Assembly (NCBI GenBank): GCA_017936205.1
Contig: JAGBGB010000297.1
Span: forward strand, 1 to 10,143
DNA: 10,143 bases
Direction of reading: 5' to 3'
Source of the DNA: Oscillospiraceae bacterium
GTDB lineage: Bacteria > Bacillota > Clostridia > Oscillospirales > Oscillospiraceae
Under the pieces are notes generated by a model. It ran no database searches. It was not told the origin of the DNA and worked only from the letters and a program-made list of their open reading frames with translations. Position numbers and translations under genes: made by a program. Below are positions 5,594 through 10,143 of this stretch, in pieces; position 1 is the first letter of the stretch, and the number at the start of each line of letters is the position of its first letter.

Positions 5594-7783
5594 ATGAAAA
5601 TATTGCACATGATATCCGGCGGAGATGTAGGTGGTGCCAAGACCCATGTACTGTCCCTTCTGGCAGGTCTGCATCAGAGCGAGACTGTCCATATGCTCTG
5701 CTTTACAGAGGGTCCTTTCGCTCAGGAAGCCCGAGAGCTGCACATCCCTATTACCGTCATAGAGGACAACAACCTGTTCCGTGTCCGTAAGCAGATCCTT
5801 ACCATGATCCGGGAACAGGGCTTCGAGCTGATCCACTGCCACGGAGCCAGAGCGAACCTCATGGCAATGCTGCTGCAGAGGAAGATCCATATTCCCATGA
5901 TCTCCACCGTTCACTCAGACTACCGTCTGGACTATATGGGCAGACCTCTGGCAGCTCTGACCTACGGGAACATTAACAAAATCGCCCTGCCCCGCTTCGA
6001 CGCATGGGTCAGCGTTTCCCATCACATGAGCAAGCTGCTCAGCTCCCGAGGCTTCGATCCTCAGCGGATCTACACCCTGTATAACGGTGTAGACTTCTCT
6101 CAGGAACGGCCTGTGGTCTCCCGTGAGGAATACTGTCGCAAGATCGGGCTGGAGCTGCAGGAGGACAGCGTGATCTTTGGTATCGCTGCCCGCATCAACC
6201 CTGTCAAGGACATGACCACCTTAGTTCAGGCATTCTCCCATGCGGTTCGGAAGCATCCCTCCCTGCGGCTGATCATCGCCGGTGAGGGTGAGGAGGAAGC
6301 ACAGATCCGCGCTCTGGCAGCAGAGCTCTGCCCCAAGGGCTCCGTATGCTTCGCCGGTTGGGAGAAGGATATGGACAGCTTCTACCACGCATTAGATGTA
6401 AACCTCCTGACCTCTCTGTCTGAGGGCTTCCCCTACGCCCTGCCGGAGGGCGCTCGGATGAAGTGCGCCACCATTGCCTCCATGGTCGGAGGTGTGCCCC
6501 ATTTGATCGACCATGAGCGTAACGGTCTGCTCTTCGAACCCAAGGACGTGGAAACTCTCAGCCGCCACATGCTGTACTTTGCAGAGCACGAGCAGGAACG
6601 GAAGGCTATGGGACAAGCCCTGTATGAGAAAACCAAGAGAGAATTCTCCCTCTCTGTAATGATCGAGAAGCAGAAAGCCATATATGAAAGCATCCTCCGC
6701 CGCCAAAGCCGACAGGAAAAGCGGGACGGTGTCCTGATTTGCGGCGCATACGGCAAGGGAAACCGTGGGGACAATGCCATTCTTACCGCCATTGTGGATC
6801 AGCTTTCCCACATCGACCCGGAGCTTCCCATGACGGTCCTCAGCCGGAACCCCAAGGAAACACGGCTCTGTGCAGATATTCCTGCGATCTATACCTTCCG
6901 CACTCTGAAGATCCGCCGGATCCTGAAGGGTTCCAAGCTCTATGTCAGCGGTGGCGGTACTTTGATGCAGGATGCAACCAGCACCCGTTCCCTGCTGTAC
7001 TATTTGTTCGGCATCCGCCAGGCAAAAAAAGCCGGCTGCAAGGTTATGCTCTACGGCTGCGGAGTCGGCCCTATCCACCGTGAGAAGAATCGCCGCCGCA
7101 CCGCTAAGGTGCTCAACAGCTGCGCCGATGTGATCTGTGTTCGGGATCACTATTCTTTGGAATTCCTTCGGGAGATGGGTGTCAGCAAGCCTCAGATCCA
7201 TTTGACTGCCGATCCGGCTCTTCTGGTCAATGCTGAGGATCTGAACTATCTCCACCGCTGCGGATTGGAAAACGGGGCCAAATATGCTCTCTTCTCCCTC
7301 CGCCCCTGGCAGGGCTATACGGAGGCTCATATGTTAAGGGCGATCGAGTATGTCTACGAAGCCCATGGACTGATCCCTGTACTGTACTGCATGGAGCCTG
7401 CCAAGGATCTGGCAGTAGCAAAGAGCCTGTCTCAGCAGCTCCGCTGTCCCCACAAGATCCTGGAGGCAGGAGAAAGCGGAGAGCAGGTGGTCTGTCTGGT
7501 CAAGCGGATGTCTCTGGTGGTTTCCATGCGGCTGCACACCCTGATCTTTGCCGCAGGACAGGGGATCCCTCTGGTTGGTCTGGTATACGATCCCAAGGTC
7601 AGTGGCTTCTTGGACGATCTGGGACAGAAGCGATATCTCTCCCTGGATCAAACCGGAGAGGATCGGCTCCTCCGTCTTATTGACGATGCTCTGGCACACC
7701 CGGAGCAGAATCAGGAAAATGTCACTCGTCTACGGAATCTGGCAGGAGAAAACGAAGCCTTCGCCGCCATGCTTCTGAAATAA
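5594..7783 (+). CDS. Fusion protein: GT4-family glycosyltransferase plus CsaB-type polysaccharide pyruvyltransferase
   Basis: This 729-residue protein joins two enzymes. Residues 1 to about 365 are a GT-B glycosyltransferase of family GT4: the Gly-rich N-terminal loop SGGDVGGAKTH (8-18), a GxxARxxPVKD-type donor-site segment, and the EX7E pair Glu277/Glu285 (EGFPYALPE). After a basic linker (about 368-377), residues 378-729 are a polysaccharide pyruvyltransferase like CsaB. Its motifs are GAYGKGNRGDN (384-394), SGGGTLMQD (452-460), YGCGVGP (487-493) and SMRLHT (644-649); the last holds the conserved His (648) thought essential in this family. CsaB adds pyruvate ketals, from phosphoenolpyruvate, to ManNAc of secondary cell-wall polysaccharides that bind SLH domains. 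The ATG at 5594 is chosen over an upstream in-frame TTG at 5525, which is the promoter -35. The fusion suggests sequential sugar transfer and pyruvylation; substrates are inferred. Confidence 0.92.
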   Translation: MKILHMISGGDVGGAKTHVLSLLAGLHQSETVHMLCFTEGPFAQEARELHIPITVIEDNNLFRVRKQILTMIREQGFELIHCHGARANLMAMLLQRKIHIPMISTVHSDYRLDYMGRPLAALTYGNINKIALPRFDAWVSVSHHMSKLLSSRGFDPQRIYTLYNGVDFSQERPVVSREEYCRKIGLELQEDSVIFGIAARINPVKDMTTLVQAFSHAVRKHPSLRLIIAGEGEEEAQIRALAAELCPKGSVCFAGWEKDMDSFYHALDVNLLTSLSEGFPYALPEGARMKCATIASMVGGVPHLIDHERNGLLFEPKDVETLSRHMLYFAEHEQERKAMGQALYEKTKREFSLSVMIEKQKAIYESILRRQSRQEKRDGVLICGAYGKGNRGDNAILTAIVDQLSHIDPELPMTVLSRNPKETRLCADIPAIYTFRTLKIRRILKGSKLYVSGGGTLMQDATSTRSLLYYLFGIRQAKKAGCKVMLYGCGVGPIHREKNRRRTAKVLNSCADVICVRDHYSLEFLREMGVSKPQIHLTADPALLVNAEDLNYLHRCGLENGAKYALFSLRPWQGYTEAHMLRAIEYVYEAHGLIPVLYCMEPAKDLAVAKSLSQQLRCPHKILEAGESGEQVVCLVKRMSLVVSMRLHTLIFAAGQGIPLVGLVYDPKVSGFLDDLGQKRYLSLDQTGEDRLLRLIDDALAHPEQNQENVTRLRNLAGENEAFAAMLLK

Positions 7784-7799
7784 AACCCACACAAAGCCG

Positions 7800-7854
7800 G
7801 GATATCATACTGATATTCAATAAAAAACTTTCATTCATAGAATTGAAGTTTTTT
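7800..7854. other. Two AT-rich hairpins downstream of the fusion gene
   Basis: The first hairpin pairs GGATATCA (7800-7807) with TGATATTC (7811-7818), one G-U included. The second pairs AAAAAACTT (7822-7830) with AAGTTTTTT (7846-7854), with partial pairing inside. The second could act as a weak, symmetric terminator for the fusion transcript, but its stem is AT-rich. Confidence 0.4.
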
Positions 7855-7870
7855 ATATGAAGATCATAAT
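7843..7870 (+). promoter_or_regulatory. Possible promoter for a small RNA
   Basis: TTGAAG (7843-7848), a 16-bp spacer and CATAAT (7865-7870) resemble a sigma-A promoter, with four and five of six consensus bases. It would start transcription near 7877, exactly where the contiguous hairpin cluster begins. Support comes from sequence match and position only. Confidence 0.35.
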
Positions 7871-7877
7871 GAGACGG

Positions 7878-8067
7878 AATTTCATGATTTTCTATCTCAA
7901 AAATCATGAAATTGGCAACGCCTTCAGGCGGTGCCCTTCTCAATAGAAATGAAATATTTCTATTGAGAAGTAGTATCAGAGGAGACTTATGTGCTTTCCG
8001 GCGGAAACATATCCTATAAAGAGGCTATCTCCAAGAATGCGGATCATTGGAGATAGCCTCTTTTTTG
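7878..8067 (+). ncRNA. Candidate structured small RNA or repeat-derived 3' UTR
   Basis: Three hairpins abut without gaps. A 14-bp perfect stem (7878-7891 with 7900-7913) comes first. A GC-rich stem follows (7914-7922 with 7927-7935, one mismatch, loop TTCA). The third is a 15-bp perfect stem, CTTCTCAATAGAAAT and its complement (7936-7950 with 7956-7970). A weaker TTTCC/GGAAA hairpin follows near 7996-8008, then a strong terminator. No frame here has both a ribosome site and plausible coding character. I do not recognise a known RNA family or riboswitch. It may be an independent small RNA, the 3' UTR of the fusion gene, or a palindromic mobile repeat. Confidence 0.4.
8018..8067. terminator. 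Strong intrinsic terminator between the fusion gene/RNA candidate and glyA
   Basis: A 17-bp perfect stem, AAAGAGGCTATCTCCAA (8018-8034) and its complement (8047-8063), has a 12-nt loop and ends in TTTTTT (8061-8066) on the plus strand. On the minus strand the core stem is followed by TTTATAGG, a weaker T-tract, so it may also terminate glyA, whose stop is about 30 nt away. Confidence 0.88.
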
Positions 8068-8096
8068 TATCTATATGCCCTTGAAATAGCAGGGGA

Positions 8097-9353
8097 TCAT
8101 TCGTAGATGGGGTACTTTGCAGTCAGTGCTTCTACAGTGGCACGGACCTGAGCCTGAGTGCCTTCAAAGTCGGAGGCGGTCAGGTAGATGCAATCGGCGA
8201 TGGTCTTCATGTCTTCCTCTACCATTCCGCGGGTGGTGGCAGCAGGGGTGCCGATACGGATACCGCTGGTGACCGTGGGGCTCTGGGGATCGTTGGGGAT
8301 GGCGTTCTTGTTGACGGTAATATAATTCTCGTCCAGACGGTACTGCAGCTCCTTACCGGTGATGTTTAGGGGGCGCAGATCTGCCAGAAGCAGATGGTTG
8401 TCTGTGCCGCCGGAAACCAGATCGAAGCCCTTTGCCAGCAGACCTTCTGCCAGAGCCTTGGCATTCTTCACGACCTGCTGTGCGTAGCTGCGGAACTCAG
8501 GCTGCAGAGCCTCACGGAAGCAGACCGCCTTTGCGGCAATGATGTGCATCAGGGGACCACCCTGGGTTCCGGGGAAAACACCGGAGTTCAGCTGCTTCCC
8601 CAGCTCAGCCTTGCCCATGATCAGACCGCCACGGGGACCACGGAGGGTCTTATGGGTGGTAGTGGTCACTACATCGGCATAGGGAACGGGGCTCTCATGA
8701 ACGCCGCCTGCAACCAAGCCTGCAATGTGTGCCATGTCTACCATGAAATAGGCTCCGTTTGCGTGAGCGATCTCGGCAAATTTCGCAAAATCAATTGCAC
8801 GGGGGTAGCTGGAAGCACCTGCTACGATCAGCTTGGGCTTGTGCTGCTCAGCAAGTCTTGCAACTTCACCATAGTCGATCCGTCCTGTATGGGGATCCAC
8901 ACCGTAGGCTTCGAAATGATAGACCTTACCGGACTGGTTCACGGGAGAGCCGTGGGTCAAATGTCCGCCATTGGCAAGGTTCATACCAAGAACCGTATCA
9001 CCGGGCTGAAGCAGAGCCTGATACACTGCCAGATTGGCCTGTGCACCGCTGTGGGGCTGTACATTGACGAATTCCGCACCGAACAGCTCCTTAGCACGCT
9101 GAATGGCGATATTCTCGATCTCATCCACTACCTCGCAGCCACCGTAATAGCGATGTGCAGGCAGTCCCTCGGCATATTTGTTGGTCAGGATCGTACCCAT
9201 GCAAGCGATCACGGCAGGAGAAGCAATGTTTTCCGAAGCGATCAGCTCCAGATTTCTCCTCTGGCGGCACAGCTCGTCCTGCATCAGGGCAGCGATCTCG
9301 GGATCGCAATGATTCACATACTCGATAGTGGGCATCAGGTCACGAAGGTTCAT
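8097..9353 (-). CDS. glyA: Serine hydroxymethyltransferase
   Basis: This PLP enzyme interconverts serine and glycine while loading tetrahydrofolate with a one-carbon unit, the main entry to cytoplasmic one-carbon metabolism. The 418-residue product has normal bacterial length and clear family blocks: [14 protein letters not shown] near the N-terminus, [26 protein letters not shown], and [11 protein letters not shown]. The PLP-lysine motif [14 protein letters not shown] contains Lys235. The start MNLRDLM at 9353 is chosen because AAAGGAG lies 8 nt upstream. An in-frame ATG at 9374 would place that Shine-Dalgarno sequence inside the coding region (it reads as FKGDNK). The gene stands alone, with its own promoter and terminator, and is divergent from a secreted-protein gene. 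Confidence 0.98.
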   Translation of the reverse strand: MNLRDLMPTIEYVNHCDPEIAALMQDELCRQRRNLELIASENIASPAVIACMGTILTNKYAEGLPAHRYYGGCEVVDEIENIAIQRAKELFGAEFVNVQPHSGAQANLAVYQALLQPGDTVLGMNLANGGHLTHGSPVNQSGKVYHFEAYGVDPHTGRIDYGEVARLAEQHKPKLIVAGASSYPRAIDFAKFAEIAHANGAYFMVDMAHIAGLVAGGVHESPVPYADVVTTTTHKTLRGPRGGLIMGKAELGKQLNSGVFPGTQGGPLMHIIAAKAVCFREALQPEFRSYAQQVVKNAKALAEGLLAKGFDLVSGGTDNHLLLADLRPLNITGKELQYRLDENYITVNKNAIPNDPQSPTVTSGIRIGTPAATTRGMVEEDMKTIADCIYLTASDFEGTQAQVRATVEALTAKYPIYE

Positions 9354-9389
9354 CTTATTGTCTCCTTTAAACAAAGCAGCTCCTGTGGG

Positions 9390-9406
9390 GATCAGATGGG
9401 CTGATC
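9390..9406 (-). other. Hairpin in the glyA leader
   Basis: GATCAG and CTGATC (9390-9395 with 9401-9406) pair around a 5-nt loop. A TGTG/CACA pair outside (9384-9387 with 9412-9415) could extend it. It lies in the leader of glyA, between the promoter and the Shine-Dalgarno sequence. I see no ZTP, glycine or T-box riboswitch core around it. Confidence 0.4.
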
Positions 9407-9466
9407 AGCAGCACACCCTTGCATAATCTCCACCGACTGTATTTGTATATTTGAATTGCCAGACAT

Positions 9467-9494
9467 ATTATAACACCTTACACAAAAAAAGCAA
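9467..9494 (-). promoter_or_regulatory. Sigma-A-type promoter of glyA
   Basis: On the minus strand TTGCTT (9494-9489), a 16-bp spacer containing a T-run, and a perfect TATAAT (9472-9467) precede glyA. The predicted leader is about 105 nt. The -35 hexamer is the same as in the divergent promoters at 5525 and 5580. Confidence 0.72.
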
Positions 9495-9583
9495 GCCCTC
9501 CCCGTGTTTTATTTCCATATCACAAAACGCCGGTTGGGATATAAAACGATAGAAATGGAAGATCCCCCCTATTTGCAATTAAA

Positions 9584-9646
9584 AATCACCGCAGTTTTGT
9601 GGGGAATCAACACAGTTTTGTGGGGAATCACCGCAGTTTTGTGGCG
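9584..9646. repeat. Three tandem 21-bp repeats upstream of the secreted-protein promoter (operator-like)
   Basis: Units lie at 9584-9604, 9605-9625 and 9626-9646. Units 1 and 3 share AATCACCGCAGTTTTGTGG and differ by one base near the end. Unit 2 reads AATCAACACAGTTTTGTGG. The 21-bp period is close to two turns of DNA, so bound proteins would sit on one face. Each unit has a weak dyad (CCGCA against TGTGG). The array ends 6 bp before the -35 box of the divergent plus-strand promoter, and about 90 bp upstream of the glyA -35. The natural reading is a regulator-binding array; the regulator is unknown. Confidence 0.6.
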
Positions 9647-9652
9647 AAATAC

Positions 9653-9681
9653 TTGCATTACCAGCGATACGGTGATATAAT
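9653..9681 (+). promoter_or_regulatory. Strong extended -10 promoter of the secreted-protein gene
   Basis: TTGCAT (9653-9658), a 17-bp spacer and a perfect TATAAT (9676-9681), preceded by TG at 9673-9674, make an extended -10 promoter. Transcription should start near 9688, about 45 nt before the start codon. Confidence 0.85.
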
Positions 9682-9697
9682 AACAAAATACGATTCT

Positions 9698-9714
9698 CTT
9701 CCGTCTCACGGAAG
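9698..9714 (+). other. 5' UTR hairpin of the secreted-protein gene
   Basis: CTTCCGT and ACGGAAG (9698-9704 with 9708-9714) form a 7-bp stem with a CTC loop, about 10 nt from the predicted transcript start and 6 nt before the Shine-Dalgarno. This is the position expected for a 5'-end stabilising structure. A regulatory role is possible but not shown. Confidence 0.45.
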
Positions 9715-9733
9715 GGCACAAGGAGGAACGATG

Positions 9734-10143
9734 ATGAATATGAAACGAAAGTGCAAACAGCTCCTTTCCACACTGCTGCTGATCAGTATGCTCGTGGGGA
9801 TGCTGCCCCTTCCTACCTCTGCACAGGAGGAGCTGCGTGTTGAGCAGCAGCCCCCTGTTAAGGCAGCAGGGAAGGACTACACAAGCACCCTGAACGCACT
9901 GGACAGAGCTGCAGGCTCCTATACCACCCACTTCCATATGGGCACGGATGTAACTGCTGAGAATGTGAACACATGGAGTGGGGCATATATTATGCTGGTA
10001 AAGGTAGATCAGGCGGCATATGCCCTCGCACCCATGATCCTGCAGGATGGGACGGTGGGTGCTGTCCCCGTTACGGTGGATGGGGATTCCCTGAGATTTG
10101 AAGACGAAGAAGCTGTTCGCAATGCCACCGTGACCCTGACCCC
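9734..10143 (+). CDS. Secreted protein of unknown function (N-terminal part)
   Basis: The frame is open to the window end, so only about 136 codons are visible. The N-terminus is a classical Sec signal peptide: basic MNMKRKCKQ, a hydrophobic core (about 10-26), and cleavage expected after PTSA (Ala30) before QEE. The mature region is polar to mildly acidic and lacks a motif I recognise; no SLH, dockerin or LPXTG element lies within the visible part. The ATG at 9734 is preferred, 7 nt after AGGAGG (9721-9726). The ATG at 9731, with 4 nt spacing, is the alternative and adds one Met. A strong extended -10 promoter, a leader hairpin and the three 21-bp repeats upstream suggest a highly expressed, regulated gene. 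Function cannot be assigned. Confidence 0.85.
   Translation, partial: MNMKRKCKQLLSTLLLISMLVGMLPLPTSAQEELRVEQQPPVKAAGKDYTSTLNALDRAAGSYTTHFHMGTDVTAENVNTWSGAYIMLVKVDQAAYALAPMILQDGTVGAVPVTVDGDSLRFEDEEAVRNATVTLT

Noticed and set aside
6392..7330. 312-codon minus-strand frame inside the GT4-CsaB gene
   Set aside because: The opposite strand carries all the conserved GT4 and CsaB motifs in this stretch. This frame is a codon-bias shadow.
7722..7943. 73-codon minus-strand frame with a TTG start, crossing the end of the fusion gene and the hairpins
   Set aside because: It starts inside a palindrome, has no ribosome site and overlaps the 3' end of the fusion gene. It is better explained as translation of a structured or repeated sequence.
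7990..8085. Possible 31-residue peptide with GAGGAG upstream of an ATG
   Set aside because: The frame passes straight through the strong terminator at 8018-8067, so a full-length message is unlikely. The GAGGAG spacing of 4 nt is short, and no downstream gene on this strand needs a leader peptide.
8394..9404. 336-codon plus-strand frame over glyA
   Set aside because: It is antisense to glyA with every family motif on the other strand, and has no promoter or Shine-Dalgarno of its own.
9569..9937. Minus-strand frames reading the 21-bp repeats as PQNCGDS-type peptide repeats
   Set aside because: The 21-bp unit is a multiple of three, so any frame through it repeats. The frames are antisense to the promoter and signal-peptide gene and have no ribosome site.

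Overview
The window looks like chromosomal DNA of a Gram-positive, probably gut-associated, anaerobic member of the Clostridia (Oscillospiraceae/Ruminococcaceae-like). This is an inference from five things: strong AGGAGG-type ribosome binding sites, moderate GC content, a bacterial serpin lipoprotein, a CsaB-type cell-wall pyruvyltransferase locus, and intergenic GTTGAAA-type repeats. No species can be assigned from the sequence alone.

Layout. Bases 1-1744 hold the end of a chaperone operon: the 3' part of dnaK, then dnaJ behind a 136-bp spacer with two hairpins. A strong hairpin flanked by A and T runs separates dnaJ from a convergent serpin gene (1808-3073, minus) that encodes a secreted lipoprotein protease inhibitor. 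A 384-bp gap (3074-3457) follows. It holds a 255-bp element with 18-bp terminal inverted repeats and 7-bp minisatellite arms, and then the terminator of the next operon.

The centre of the window (3458-7783) is a divergent cell-wall polysaccharide locus. To the left run a DUF4330-type membrane protein and an O-antigen ligase/polymerase-family protein, with ATGA-overlapping genes. To the right runs a 729-residue fusion of a GT4 glycosyltransferase and a CsaB-type polysaccharide pyruvyltransferase. The 82 bp between the two start codons contain a nearly symmetric bidirectional promoter: TTGCTT, 17 bp, the palindrome TATAATTATA, 17 bp, AAGCAA. Together these proteins are best explained as making, polymerising and pyruvylating a secondary cell-wall polysaccharide, the kind of polymer that anchors SLH-domain proteins.

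Bases 7784-8096 carry no convincing gene but are densely structured: a run of hairpins, a possible promoter and a very strong terminator. This is a candidate small RNA, structured 3' UTR or repeat element. glyA (serine hydroxymethyltransferase) occupies 8097-9353 on the minus strand, with a promoter and a leader of about 105 nt. Divergent from it, three tandem 21-bp repeats sit just upstream of a strong extended -10 promoter that drives a signal-peptide-bearing secreted protein, cut off by the window end.

The most notable points are the GT4-CsaB fusion, the symmetric bidirectional promoter, the hairpin cluster at 7800-8067, the three 21-bp operator-like repeats, the serpin's Lys at the predicted P1 position, and the terminal-inverted-repeat element at 3162-3416. 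Long open frames antisense to dnaJ, the ligase, the fusion gene and glyA are treated as shadows.
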